A stretch of 64,000 bases of DNA from Bacillota bacterium (GTDB lineage: Bacteria > Bacillota > Sulfobacillia > JAJYWN01). Below the pieces are notes generated by a model, which did not search any database, was not told the origin of the DNA, and saw nothing but the letters and a program-made list of their open reading frames with translations. Below, piece after piece: positions 36,990 through 45,760 of this stretch. The position numbers were made by a program, and so were the translations under genes. The number at the start of each line of letters is the position of its first letter. Positions within the stretch are counted from its first letter, which is position 1. The stretch is from positions 1 through 64,000 of the forward strand of contig JAJYWN010000010.1 in the NCBI GenBank assembly GCA_021791495.1, given 5' to 3'.

Positions 36990-37026
36990 CCGGGCAAAGC
37001 CGCCGGTACGTGGCGGGTGAAAAGCC

Positions 37027-37695
37027 CTAGAGCAGCCTCACTTCGTTTATGGAAAGCTCGAAATTGCATCCCAGGAAAGACGCGGCGCGCCGGCACATGA
37101 CCATGCGGGTCAAGAAGATTTCGAAGTACTCCATCACCGGCGCGATCTTCGTGTCGACCGTGAGTTCAAGGGTAATGGTCTTCTCCTTCTCATCTACTCT
37201 GACGAAGGACTTCTCCGCGGCGTAGTTCACGCGGTCGTGGATGTCAAAGGTGGCGGGATCGATGTTCCGGACGCGGGTACGGTGGACGTCTGACTTGTCT
37301 CCAAGGAGGATGGCGGCGCTGATGCGGCTCACCGGCTGCCCGACGTCGTCGTCGTGGTTGCCGATGGCGCCCATGACCTGGGCCACTTCATCGATGGGCA
37401 GACCCATCCGGCGCAGGATGTCTCCGGCGATGACCGCCCCGATCTGGCCGTGGTTCAGGCGGCTCACCACGTTTCCGATATCGTGCAGGTAACCGGCCAC
37501 CGCCGCCAACTCCGCCTCCCGCTGCGGGTAGCCGAGGTGCGCCATGATGTTATGGGCGATGTGGGAAACCAGGCCCACGTGGCGGAAGCTATGCTCGGTG
37601 TACCCCAGGGCGCCCATCACCTCGTTGCTGCGCTCCAGGTATGCCATGACCTCGGGGTTCCTTTTCACGTCCTCAAGGCTGATGACCTTGGCCAC
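37027..37695 (-). CDS. HD-domain phosphohydrolase
   Basis: 222 aa from GTG 37695. HD motif set: HSFRHVGLVSHIAHNI near residue 35, AGYLHDIGNVV near 66, HGQIGA, then GNHDDDVG near 112 and LLGDKSDVHRTR near 128. The last 60 residues are a beta-rich domain (KTITLELTVDTKIAPV). It follows selB by 17 bp on the same strand and appears to be part of the selA-selB transcript. Its substrate is unknown. Linkage to selenocysteine genes may be incidental. Confidence 0.85.
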   Translation of the reverse strand: MAKVISLEDVKRNPEVMAYLERSNEVMGALGYTEHSFRHVGLVSHIAHNIMAHLGYPQREAELAAVAGYLHDIGNVVSRLNHGQIGAVIAGDILRRMGLPIDEVAQVMGAIGNHDDDVGQPVSRISAAILLGDKSDVHRTRVRNIDPATFDIHDRVNYAAEKSFVRVDEKEKTITLELTVDTKIAPVMEYFEIFLTRMVMCRRAASFLGCNFELSINEVRLL

Positions 37696-37712
37696 AACGC
37701 GTTCCCCTTCCG

Positions 37713-39767
37713 TTACCTTCGCACGGCCGGGCCGGCCACCCGGGTCTCTCCCTGGCGAAGGGTAATCCCACATCGATCCAAGTATTCCAGCAAGGGCAGG
37801 GCGTACTTCCGCGTGGCCCCGATCAGATCGCGGAAAGAGGCCACCGGTAGTTCGCGGTTCCCGGCAGCGAAATAGCCCACCACGAGGGCACGGGCCCTCT
37901 CCACGGCGGCCGCATGGAAAGGCATTCCTTCCAGGCGGACCACCCGGCCCTGGGCCGCCAGGGCGGCCAGGACGTCCTCCAGGTCCGGTCCGGAGAGGCC
38001 GACCCGCGCCGCCAGTTCGGAAGTGGCCGGGGGAGCCAGGCCCGCTCCGGCCACGGCCTCCTCCACCCGCGTCCAGACACGGGACGCCTGCTCGAACCGG
38101 CGCCTCTCCGCGTCGCTTTCGCGGTTCAACGCCAGCCGGTCGCGGTCGCCCTGAATGAGACCGGACCGCGCAAAGTGATCCAGAATGGCCGCGAACCGGC
38201 GTGGTTCCAGCTTTCCGAAAACCTTGCTGCGCACATCTTCGCGATCGGCGCCCAGGCCGTAGGGGTGCTTCCTGTAATAATCGTTCAGATAGTCGCTGAG
38301 GTGGCCGGCGAGTCTGGACAGGCCCGCGGGATCGGCCCAGAACTCCGGTGCCTGGCCTGTCGAAGGCCCGACCAGCCCGACGGCCGTCCCTTCCGATGTC
38401 AGACCGGCCAACAGCGATGGCACGGTGGGGTCGGCCAGTTCCATCCCAATAGCCTGTGCAAGTCCGGCTGCCTGCGCCAACTCGGCGGCGGTGGCCGGCT
38501 TTCCTCCGGCGGAGACCAGCGCCCGCCGTAGGTGGTCAATAGGCCGGCCCGCCTCGGATGACCGCAGGTATTGCCCCATCTGGGCACGGTTCTTGACCCT
38601 GGCGGTCAAGTCAGGCTCCAAGATGATGCCCCCGCCGACGGTGGTCACCGGGGAGTAGGACCGGATGATGAAGCGGTCTCCCCGGGCCAGGACGACGGGC
38701 TCTTCGGCCCGGAACCCGACCAGATCGCTGTCACCGGGCCCGAGCGTCTTACCGGCCGTCAACAGAGCCCGCGCCACCACTTCGGTAGTCCCGGTATGGA
38801 AATGGACCGGCGCGCCGTCGGACAGCTCGTAGGTGGCGCCACCGCGGCGGGGCGGTGTCATGGTCAGGCGAGCACCGAAGTAAGCCGTTACCTTGTAAGT
38901 CCCCGGGGCCGCCAAGGTATCGCCCCGTTTCACCTGCTCATGGTCCACTCCAGCCAAATTCACCGCCACGCGCTGGCCGGCCCCGGCCCTTTCCACCTGG
39001 CCGCCGTGGACCTCCAGCCCGCGCACCCGAGCCTGGCGGCCGGCGGGCAGGAGTTCCACCGTGTCTTCACGGCGGAGGCTTCCCGCCACCAGAGTCCCGG
39101 TGACCACGGTTCCGAAACCCGGCAGTGTAAATACCCTATCTATAGGGAGGCGGGCGGGCCGGGACACATCGCGCCCAGAGGGGCGGGTCAGCTCTTTCTC
39201 GATAGCCGTGACCAACTCACCAAGGCCGGCATGGGTTACGGAAGACACCGGCACGATGGCGGCTCCTTGTAGAAAAGTGCCGGCCACCGCCGCTGCCACT
39301 TCGCCGCGGACCAGTTCCAGCCAGTCGGCGTCCACCAGATCCGACTTGGTCAGGGCGATGACTCCCCGCGAGAGCCCCAGGTGCCGCAAGATATCCAGAT
39401 GCTCCAGGGTCTGCGGCATCACCCCTTCGTCCGCCGCTACCACCAAGAGCACCAAGTCCATACCTGTAGCCCCAGCCAGCATGTTACGGATGAAACGCTC
39501 GTGACCGGGCACGTCGACGATCGAGGCGGAGCGGCCTGACGGCAGTGTGAAACTGGCAAAGCCAAGCTCGATGGAAATGCCCCTGGCCTTCTCTTCCGGG
39601 AGACGGTCGGTGTCCTGTCCGGTCAGAGCCAGGACCAGGGCGGTCTTGCCGTGGTCCACGTGGCCCGCCGTCCCGATGATGGCGCCTCCGGCCCCTCCGA
39701 ATCCAACGGCCCCACCGACCGCCGCGGCCCGCGGGTCGGGGGTGGCGTCGGCGGCTTCCTTGTTCAA
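37713..39767 (-). CDS. selB: Selenocysteine-specific elongation factor
   Basis: 684 aa. An EF-Tu-like GTPase domain starts near residue 30 with IGTAGHVDHGKT (G1) after an Ala/Gly-rich N-terminal extension. DVPGHERFIRNML (G3) and ALTKSDLVD (G4) follow. Three beta-barrel domains and winged-helix repeats at the C-terminus (about 560-680) bind the SECIS hairpin of selenoprotein mRNAs. SelB delivers Sec-tRNA(Sec) to in-frame UGA codons. It overlaps selA by 4 bp. No selC tRNA, selD or obvious selenoprotein gene was recognised in the window. Confidence 0.95.
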   Translation of the reverse strand: MNKEAADATPDPRAAAVGGAVGFGGAGGAIIGTAGHVDHGKTALVLALTGQDTDRLPEEKARGISIELGFASFTLPSGRSASIVDVPGHERFIRNMLAGATGMDLVLLVVAADEGVMPQTLEHLDILRHLGLSRGVIALTKSDLVDADWLELVRGEVAAAVAGTFLQGAAIVPVSSVTHAGLGELVTAIEKELTRPSGRDVSRPARLPIDRVFTLPGFGTVVTGTLVAGSLRREDTVELLPAGRQARVRGLEVHGGQVERAGAGQRVAVNLAGVDHEQVKRGDTLAAPGTYKVTAYFGARLTMTPPRRGGATYELSDGAPVHFHTGTTEVVARALLTAGKTLGPGDSDLVGFRAEEPVVLARGDRFIIRSYSPVTTVGGGIILEPDLTARVKNRAQMGQYLRSSEAGRPIDHLRRALVSAGGKPATAAELAQAAGLAQAIGMELADPTVPSLLAGLTSEGTAVGLVGPSTGQAPEFWADPAGLSRLAGHLSDYLNDYYRKHPYGLGADREDVRSKVFGKLEPRRFAAILDHFARSGLIQGDRDRLALNRESDAERRRFEQASRVWTRVEEAVAGAGLAPPATSELAARVGLSGPDLEDVLAALAAQGRVVRLEGMPFHAAAVERARALVVGYFAAGNRELPVASFRDLIGATRKYALPLLEYLDRCGITLRQGETRVAGPAVRR

Positions 39768-41386
39768 TCGCCGCCCCCTTCGCCGCTCCGGGAGAGGGCG
39801 TCACGGAGGGCCTGGACCACGTCGTCCTCATCACCTTCCAGGATGGTCCGCGGGTCCAAGAGGATCTGATCTTGGCGGATGCGCGCCAGCACCGGCGGTT
39901 GCGAGAGGCGGAGCCGTTCCTCAAGGGCGGCAGCGGAAACGCGGTTACTCCGGATGGCCACCAGGCGAGTCGGGAGTTCAACCCCCGGCAGCGCCCCGCC
40001 GCCCGCGGGCGATGTGCCCTCGGCTACTTCCACCGTGACATCGCCTTTCTTAGTCACTCCCGAGACACCCCGGCGGATGGCTTGGGCCAGGGAACGGGCT
40101 CGCGCCTCGAGATCGGTGGGACTGGCGGTGAGCATGGCCAGTACCGGGACGCGGGTGCGCGCCTCGCCTTCGGCGTAGAGGCGCAATGTGGCCTCGAGGG
40201 CGGCAAGCATCACCTTATCGAGGCGGATCGCCCGCATTAGGGGGTTCCGCCGCAGGGCATCGATGAGTTTGCGACGGCCGACGACCAGGCCGGCCTGGGG
40301 CCCGCCAAGCAGCTTATCACCACTGAAGGTCACCAGGTCGGCGCCCGCCGCGACGCTGGCCTGAGGCGTGGGCTCGCCGGGGATGCCGTAGGCCGTAAGG
40401 TCGATCAGGCACCCGCTGCCCAAGTCGTCGAGGACCGGAATGTTGTAGCGCCGGCCCAGGCCGACCAGGTCGGCTGTGGGCACATCGGCCGTGAAACCGA
40501 CTACCTTGAAGTTGCTGGTGTGCACACGTAACAGGAGATTGGTGGCAGGGCTGATGGCTTCTTCGTAGTCGGACAGGTAGGTCTTGTTGGTGGTGCCCAC
40601 CTCCACCAGGTGGCACCCGCTTTTCTCCATGATGTTGGGCAGCCGGAAAGACCCGCCGATCTCGACCAGTTGACCGCGGGAGACAATGGCCTCACCGCCC
40701 CGCGCGAAAGTGTCCAGGACCAGCAGAACTGCGGCGGCGTTGTTGTTCACCGCGATGGCCGCTTCGGCGCCGGTCAGCTTGGCCAATAGACCCTCCACAT
40801 GGACCAAGCGCGAGCCGCGCTGGCCCGTGGCCACATCCAGTTCCAGGTTAACGTAGGACGCCGCCGCCTCTACGGCCGCCTCCTGGGCCTCACGGGCCAG
40901 CAGGGAGCGCCCCAGGTTCGTGTGAAGCACCACGCCGGTGGCGTTGATTACCCGCGTCAAGCTGCGCTTGGCCTTGACGCTCAGGTGGGCGTGGGCGGAC
41001 CCGAGGAGACTCTCGGGTGATAGGTCCAATTCGGCCAGGCTCTCCGCCCGCGCGGCATTGATTCTCTGCCGGGTATCTTCGATGGCTTCGCGGCAGGCCT
41101 CGAGAAGGAGGGGACGCGGCAGGGCGCGTTCCTTGGGCGACAAGTCCTTTTCGAAGAGTTTTAGAAACTCGTCCACGGACGGCAGTTGCCGGAAATATTT
41201 CGCGCGGTCCTGGCGCGGACGACGGTGGCCGCGATTGCCGCCGCGCGAACGGCCGCGCTTATTAGACCGGGCTCCAGACCCGCCGGATGCGGCGCCGGAC
41301 GTAGCACCGGACGCGCTGCCAGCCGGGCCGCTGGACGTGGCGCCTCCGTTGGCCGGCTTGGGCTGCTCTTGGTCATTCTCAGTCAT
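39764..41386 (-). CDS. selA: L-seryl-tRNA(Sec) selenium transferase
   Basis: 540 aa. PLP-dependent decamer-forming SelA: RQLPSVDEFL at the start of the conserved region, INATGVVLHTNLGRS near 130, ANNNAA-type segment (IAVNNNAAAVLLVL), and the PLP lysine in TFSGDKLLGGPQAG near 357. It converts Ser-tRNA(Sec) to Sec-tRNA(Sec) using selenophosphate. An N-terminal extension of about 65 residues is Gly/Ala/Ser-rich and then strongly basic (NKRGRSRGGNRGHRRPRQ), which could help bind tRNA; this is unusual for the family. ATG 41386 has GGAG about 10 nt upstream. Confidence 0.95.
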   Translation of the reverse strand: MTENDQEQPKPANGGATSSGPAGSASGATSGAASGGSGARSNKRGRSRGGNRGHRRPRQDRAKYFRQLPSVDEFLKLFEKDLSPKERALPRPLLLEACREAIEDTRQRINAARAESLAELDLSPESLLGSAHAHLSVKAKRSLTRVINATGVVLHTNLGRSLLAREAQEAAVEAAASYVNLELDVATGQRGSRLVHVEGLLAKLTGAEAAIAVNNNAAAVLLVLDTFARGGEAIVSRGQLVEIGGSFRLPNIMEKSGCHLVEVGTTNKTYLSDYEEAISPATNLLLRVHTSNFKVVGFTADVPTADLVGLGRRYNIPVLDDLGSGCLIDLTAYGIPGEPTPQASVAAGADLVTFSGDKLLGGPQAGLVVGRRKLIDALRRNPLMRAIRLDKVMLAALEATLRLYAEGEARTRVPVLAMLTASPTDLEARARSLAQAIRRGVSGVTKKGDVTVEVAEGTSPAGGGALPGVELPTRLVAIRSNRVSAAALEERLRLSQPPVLARIRQDQILLDPRTILEGDEDDVVQALRDALSRSGEGGGD

Positions 41387-41495
41387 CAAATCACGCTCCG
41401 CAACTAGTCGTTCCTGGTATACCCGGCCATGGTGGGCCTATTCCCCCTATAATTCCTGTCGCATCGGGCTCCTTCCTCCCTACTCCGCGCGGGGA

Positions 41496-41543
41496 ACCCG
41501 TGCAGCCAGAGGGAACGGGTGGAGGCTTGATGTGGCGGCCTCC
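41496..41543. promoter_or_regulatory. Two abutting hairpins in the selA-hemerythrin gap
   Basis: ACCCGT (41496-41501) pairs with ACGGGT (41515-41520), and GGAGGC (41521-41526) with GCCTCC (41538-41543). The two stems touch with no spacer, so they could stack coaxially on either strand. The position fits a long leader of selA (minus) or of the hemerythrin gene (plus). I tested the region by eye as a selC tRNA and it does not fit (no TTC-type T loop). Confidence 0.4.
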
Positions 41544-41637
41544 GTATCGCGGCGCCGGTTGGGTGATGGGTAGCGGCTCGCGTCCCCTTTGACCGGTGTG
41601 ACGGTAGCGGTTCTTTGCGGCATTTTCGAATCCGTGA

Positions 41638-41664
41638 CCGGCGTCAAAGAAAGGCCGACGCCGG
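41638..41664 (+). promoter_or_regulatory. Inverted repeat upstream of the hemerythrin gene
   Basis: CCGGCGTC (41638-41645) and GACGCCGG (41657-41664) form a perfect 8-bp dyad with an 11-nt loop, 46 bp before the start. It could be a leader hairpin or an operator. It is not an FNR box. Confidence 0.4.
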
Positions 41665-41710
41665 CACGATACGATGAGAGCGAAAAGAGATGCGAAAAGG
41701 AGGATGGAAA

Positions 41711-42328
41711 ATGGAAACGGAACGTTTGACCAAGCCTGTGCCTGCCGTCCGGCCCGACCGGGTCGCGGAAGACCTGGAGGAACTGCGCGCCTCGCTCGAA
41801 CCGGGCCACCCCATCGACACGTTGTACCGTGAACACGATGAGATCCTGCGGTTCCTGGACCTCTTGGAGGAGGTTAACCCCCGGATCCAGCGCCTCGCCG
41901 CTCACGAGCCGGGAAACCGTGATCTGGCTCTGTTGAAGCACTTGGCCGAGCACTTGGTGGCCGCGGAAAAGCACCACGCCCGCGAGGAGGACGTCCTTTT
42001 CCCCGCTCTCGAAGCCCGGGGGCTCACCGGTCCCACCAGAGTCATGCGGGTTGAGCATAACCAGTTCCGCCCGCGCAAACACCGTCTGCTGGTCTTGGCC
42101 GAGAATGCCGCCACTGCTCCCGACTTCGCCGCTTTCCAGACCGAGGTGGACGAAATCGCCCGTTTCATAGCCGAGAACCTGCGCGAACACATCTACAAGG
42201 AAAACGCCGTCCTCTACCCGGCGGCGCTCCGCCTTATCACCGGCGACGCCGACTGGGAAGTGATAAAGGAGAAGTGCGATGCCATCGGTTATTGCTGCTT
42301 CACGCCGGGGAAGGGGACCGGCCACTAG
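41711..42328 (+). CDS. Hemerythrin-like protein
   Basis: 205 aa. A hemerythrin HHE-type four-helix domain shows the expected His/Glu ligand pattern: LYREHDEIL near residue 38, AAEKHHAREEDVLFPALE near 85-100, MRVEHNQFR near 112 and REHIYKENAVLYPAAL near 158. A short C-terminal extension follows with CDAIGYCC. The di-iron site could bind O2 or NO. AAAGGAGG lies 9 nt before the ATG. It lies upstream of the FNR-like regulator and NO reductase genes, which suggests a role in NO or oxygen handling, as for hemerythrin-like proteins of the YtfE/DNRN type. Confidence 0.85.
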   Translation: METERLTKPVPAVRPDRVAEDLEELRASLEPGHPIDTLYREHDEILRFLDLLEEVNPRIQRLAAHEPGNRDLALLKHLAEHLVAAEKHHAREEDVLFPALEARGLTGPTRVMRVEHNQFRPRKHRLLVLAENAATAPDFAAFQTEVDEIARFIAENLREHIYKENAVLYPAALRLITGDADWEVIKEKCDAIGYCCFTPGKGTGH

Positions 42329-42420
42329 CATTCGGAACGTCGTCGCTGTTGGGGCGGCACACGCTTTTCGCGCGGCACCCGCCGCGTGGACCCGATACCC
42401 GTCGCCGGCGCGCTCCAGCC

Positions 42421-42429
42421 TGGTATAAT
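42421..42429 (+). promoter_or_regulatory. Extended -10 promoter before the FNR-like gene
   Basis: TGGTATAAT is an exact extended -10 element about 108 bp before the start of the regulator gene; the -35 region is poor. This matches the promoter type seen for the MFS gene at 8.4 kb. Confidence 0.5.
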
Positions 42430-42536
42430 GGGCTTGGACGAAAAAGACAAGCCGGCGACGGGCTCGCCCCTCAGTTTCCCACCGGCGCACGCTGGTGGCC
42501 GTCTCGGGGTGACCCGCCCGCCCTGGGGGGAAACCT

Positions 42537-43262
42537 TTGGAGACACCATCGGCCACACTCTGTCAGCGCTGCGGCCGCCACTGCCTGGGGACCATCTCCA
42601 TGTTCGCGGCTCTGCCGGACGCAGACCTGGAAGCCTTGGAAGGCTTGGTCGCCCACCGGCGATACCACAAGGGGGACGATATCGTCCGCGAAGGCGACCC
42701 GGCCGACGCTCTGCATATCATCCACGGTGGGGAAGTCAAACTCTACCGGCTGCGCCCCGACGGTGGTGAGCAGGTCCTCCGCATCCTGGGCGAGGGAGAT
42801 TTCTTCGGTGAACTGGCCCTCTTGTCCGGCGCCCGGGCCCCCTCCACCGCCACCGTGGTCAGTCCCAGCCTGGTGTGCGCCGTTCACCAGCGTGACCTGC
42901 GGAGGTTCCTGTTGGAACATCCGAGGACCATGTACGTGATCTTGACTATCCTGGTAGGCCGGTTGGCGCAGGCCGAAGACATCGTGGAGAACATCGCTTC
43001 CTTTAATAGCCGCCAGAAGGCGGCCGCCCTTCTTCTGACCCTGGCGCAGCGGCAGGGCCGGCAGACCAGGCAAGGCACGGAGATCAAGCTCTCGTTGAAC
43101 CGGGCCGACCTGGCCAGCATGGTGGGACTGACCCAGGAGACACTGAGCCGCCGCATCTCGGAGTTCAAGGAGCAAGGGTGGGTTCAAACCAAGGGGTACC
43201 GCCACCTGTATTTGACAGATGAGGTGGCGCTGGCCCGGCTACTGGACGAGGCACCGGTGTAG
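42537..43262 (+). CDS. Crp/Fnr-family regulator with four FNR-like cysteines
   Basis: 241 aa. A cyclic-nucleotide-binding-like beta roll covers residues 22-135 (GEGDFFGELALLSG near 85-98). A dimerisation helix follows, then a winged HTH with LASMVGLTQETLSRRISEFKEQG near 185-210. Cys9, Cys12 and Cys16 at the N-terminus plus Cys114 resemble the four [4Fe-4S] ligands of E. coli FNR (Cys20, 23, 29, 122), though spacing is not identical. Start: TTG 42537 after GGGGGG. It lies directly upstream of norB. Oxygen- or NO-dependent control of norB is a good inference; no clear FNR box was seen before norB. Confidence 0.88.
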   Translation: METPSATLCQRCGRHCLGTISMFAALPDADLEALEGLVAHRRYHKGDDIVREGDPADALHIIHGGEVKLYRLRPDGGEQVLRILGEGDFFGELALLSGARAPSTATVVSPSLVCAVHQRDLRRFLLEHPRTMYVILTILVGRLAQAEDIVENIASFNSRQKAAALLLTLAQRQGRQTRQGTEIKLSLNRADLASMVGLTQETLSRRISEFKEQGWVQTKGYRHLYLTDEVALARLLDEAPV

Positions 43263-43313
43263 GCCACCCGGAAAGAGGCCGCCCGGCAGAGGCCTGTGAC
43301 GCACCTGCCCCGT

Positions 43314-43352
43314 CCTTTCTGGAGAAGAAGCCGGCCCGTATTCTCCGAAAGG
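43314..43352 (+). promoter_or_regulatory. Hairpin overlapping the norB ribosome binding site
   Basis: CCTTTCT-GGAGAA (43314-43326) and TTCTCC-GAAAGG (43341-43352) form a 12-bp stem with one bulged base and a 14-nt loop. The 3' arm includes part of the AAAGGGGG that serves as ribosome binding site, 12 nt before the ATG. Folding would hide the site, so translation control is possible; as DNA it could equally be an operator. Confidence 0.5.
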
Positions 43353-43363
43353 GGGATTCAAAA

Positions 43364-45673
43364 ATGCAGGTGCGTTCCGGGCTATGGAAACACGGCCTTC
43401 TGATAACGGCCCTCGTGGCCATGAGTATCTTACTGGTTGTGGGCCTGGGGAGCTTTCGCCAGGTCCCGCCCATCCCGGCCACCGTCCGCTCGGGTGACGG
43501 GGCCGTGGCCTTCACTTCCTCCGACATTCTGGCCGGTCAAGCCGTCTATCAGCAGCACGGGTTGATGGACTTCGGATCGGTGCTGGGTGATGGGTCGTAC
43601 CGCGGCCCGGACTTCACCGCCGAGACGCTGCGGACCATGGTGGAGGCCATGCGGGATTTCGAATCCCAGGCCGCTTACCACTCGCCGTACGCCCAACTCG
43701 CTCCGGACCAACAGGCCATCATCTCCGCCCGAGTGGCTGCGGAAATAAAGACAAACCGCTATGATGCTTCCGACAAGGTGCTAACTCTGACGTCCGCCCA
43801 GGCTTATGCCGCGGCGCAGGTCGAGCGGCATTGGCGCGACTTCTTTGCCGCCCAGGCCACGGACCTGGGCCTGCCGCCTGACTACGTTGCCGGTTCCAGC
43901 CACGATGTGGCTTTGGCGGCCGGTGTCGGCGCCGGCGCCGGCGCCGTCTCGGCCGGCGGCGACCAACTGACCTCCCTATCCCGGTTCTTTTTCTGGACGG
44001 CCTGGCTCTCATCCACCGACCGTCCGAACGGAAACTATTCCTACACCAATAACTGGCCTTACGAGCCTGGCGCCGGGAACAGCCCCACTCCGGCGGCGGT
44101 GGTCTGGAGCGCCGTCAGCGTAGCTCTCCTGGTCGCCATGTCCGGCCTGGTGGTCTTCCTGTTCTTCCGCCATCGCCTGCATTGGGACGCGGAGGCCGGC
44201 GCGACGGCGCCCGACCCGCTGGCCCTGCCGGTCAGTCCGTCCCAACGGGCCACGGCCAAGTTTATCGGTTTGGTCATGGCGCTCTTCCTTGCTCAGACCC
44301 TCCTGGGTGGTTACCTCTCGCACGCTTTCGTCCAACCGACCTTCTTTGGGATCGACCTCCGGGGACTGCTCCCGTTTACCGTGGCACGCACCTGGCACCT
44401 CCAGTTGGCCATCTTCTGGATCGCCACAGCCTGGGTGGCGGCGGGTCTCTACGTAGCCCCACTGGTCAGCGGCCGCGAAATCCGCGGCCAGCGCACCTTG
44501 GTGAACATCATCTTCGGCGCCCTGGTGGTTGTAGCCGTGGGTAGTCTGGGGGGCGAATGGCTGGGCGCCAAGGGCTACCTTGGTCGCCTCTGGTTCTGGC
44601 TGGGCAACCAGGGATGGGAGTACCTCGAACTCGGTCGGGTGTGGCAGGCGCTGCTCCTTGGCGGACTGGTCGTCTGGTGGATAGTCCTTTACCGCGGCAT
44701 CAAGGGCGCCCTGGCCCGGGAAAGCGACCGCGGCGGGCTGACCCACCTCCTCCTCTACGCCGGCATCCTCATCCCCTTCTTCTACGGATTCGGCCTGTTC
44801 AACACACCAAGCACCAACTTGACCATCGCCGAGTACTGGCGCTGGTGGGTCATCCACATGTGGGTGGAAGGCGTATTCGAGATGTTCACCGTGGTGACCG
44901 CCGGTGTCATGCTCACGACCATGGGTCTCGTCACCCAGAAGTCGGCGCTCCGGGCCGCTTACTTCCAGCTCATCCTGGTGGCGGCCAGCGGCATCATCGG
45001 CACGGCGCATCACTACTACTTCGTCGGCCTGCCCGAGATCTGGCTGGCCCTGGGATCAGCCTTCTCAGCGCTGGAAGTCATTCCGCTGACACTGATGGGC
45101 ATTGACGCCTATGAACACTACCGCCTGATCAAGGCCCAAGAGAGAGACGGCCGCGTCTTCCCGTACACCACCGTCTTCTACTTCTTGATGGCCACCGCGG
45201 TCTGGAACCTGGTGGGAGCGGGTGGCTTGGGCTTTCTGATTAACCTCCCGGTGGTTAACTACTTCACCCACGGGTCGTTCTTGACCGCGACTCACGGGCA
45301 CGCGGCCCTGGCCGGAGTGTACGGCAACCTGGCGCTGGCTCTCGGCCTGTTCACCCTTAGAGGTCTAGCCGCAAGGGACGGGTGGTCCGAAAGAGCTGCC
45401 CGCCTCGGTTTCTGGGGAGTGAACCTGTCTCTAATGGGTATGGTCGTCCTCACCCTGCTGCCGGTGGGGTTGGGTCAAATGGCGGCGGCTTTGGGCGGCG
45501 GTTTCGCGGCGGCGCGCAGCCAGGCCTTCTACAGCACCGGTTGGGTACGGGGCCTGCTCATCCTGCGCAGCGTACCGGACTCGGCCTTCATCGGCGTCGG
45601 CGTAGTGCCTCTGCTCTACGTGGCCATCCGGGCGAACCTGAAGTCACGTCGGGCCAACATGCTGCCGGAGTAA
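43364..45673 (+). CDS. norB: Quinol-dependent nitric oxide reductase (qNor)
   Basis: 769 aa, the length of the single-subunit quinol-dependent enzyme that reduces two NO to N2O. An N-terminal helix and an extracytoplasmic domain (GQAVYQQHGLMDFGSVLGDGSY, DFTAETL) are typical of the fused NorC-like part, without a heme c CxxCH motif. About 12 further helices form the heme-copper-oxidase-type core. Ligands include the His of HLQLAIFWIATAW, His498 in IHMWVEGVFE with its neighbouring Glu, the HH pair near 548-549 (GTAHHYYFVG) and the late HGHAAL. Preceded by an FNR-like regulator gene and a leader hairpin. It may serve detoxification or denitrification; no nir or nos genes are in view. Confidence 0.95.
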   Translation: MQVRSGLWKHGLLITALVAMSILLVVGLGSFRQVPPIPATVRSGDGAVAFTSSDILAGQAVYQQHGLMDFGSVLGDGSYRGPDFTAETLRTMVEAMRDFESQAAYHSPYAQLAPDQQAIISARVAAEIKTNRYDASDKVLTLTSAQAYAAAQVERHWRDFFAAQATDLGLPPDYVAGSSHDVALAAGVGAGAGAVSAGGDQLTSLSRFFFWTAWLSSTDRPNGNYSYTNNWPYEPGAGNSPTPAAVVWSAVSVALLVAMSGLVVFLFFRHRLHWDAEAGATAPDPLALPVSPSQRATAKFIGLVMALFLAQTLLGGYLSHAFVQPTFFGIDLRGLLPFTVARTWHLQLAIFWIATAWVAAGLYVAPLVSGREIRGQRTLVNIIFGALVVVAVGSLGGEWLGAKGYLGRLWFWLGNQGWEYLELGRVWQALLLGGLVVWWIVLYRGIKGALARESDRGGLTHLLLYAGILIPFFYGFGLFNTPSTNLTIAEYWRWWVIHMWVEGVFEMFTVVTAGVMLTTMGLVTQKSALRAAYFQLILVAASGIIGTAHHYYFVGLPEIWLALGSAFSALEVIPLTLMGIDAYEHYRLIKAQERDGRVFPYTTVFYFLMATAVWNLVGAGGLGFLINLPVVNYFTHGSFLTATHGHAALAGVYGNLALALGLFTLRGLAARDGWSERAARLGFWGVNLSLMGMVVLTLLPVGLGQMAAALGGGFAAARSQAFYSTGWVRGLLILRSVPDSAFIGVGVVPLLYVAIRANLKSRRANMLPE

Positions 45674-45730
45674 GGTTACTGGCGCCAGCTAGGGGACACC
45701 GACAAAGAAACATCAGCCAAGAGGCAGGAT

Positions 45731-45760
45731 GGCGGCCGCTCCGTCCAAGGGGCGGCTGCC
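45731..45760 (+). terminator. Strong hairpin after norB
   Basis: GGCGGCCGCTCC (45731-45742) pairs along its full 12 bases with GGGGCGGCTGCC (45749-45760), allowing two G-U pairs, around a 6-nt loop. Only a weak T-rich stretch follows, so it may end or protect the norB transcript. Confidence 0.5.

Noticed and set aside
41480-41560. Possible selC tRNA(Sec) upstream of selA
   Set aside because: The paired hairpins give a superficial tRNA look, but there is no TTCnA T loop, no plausible UCA anticodon stem and no matching acceptor arms.
42330-42536. Longer forms of the hemerythrin or FNR-like gene, or a large minus-strand gene across 41.5-42.6 kb
   Set aside because: The minus-strand frame is the complement of the hemerythrin gene, which has clear motifs and a strong ribosome binding site.
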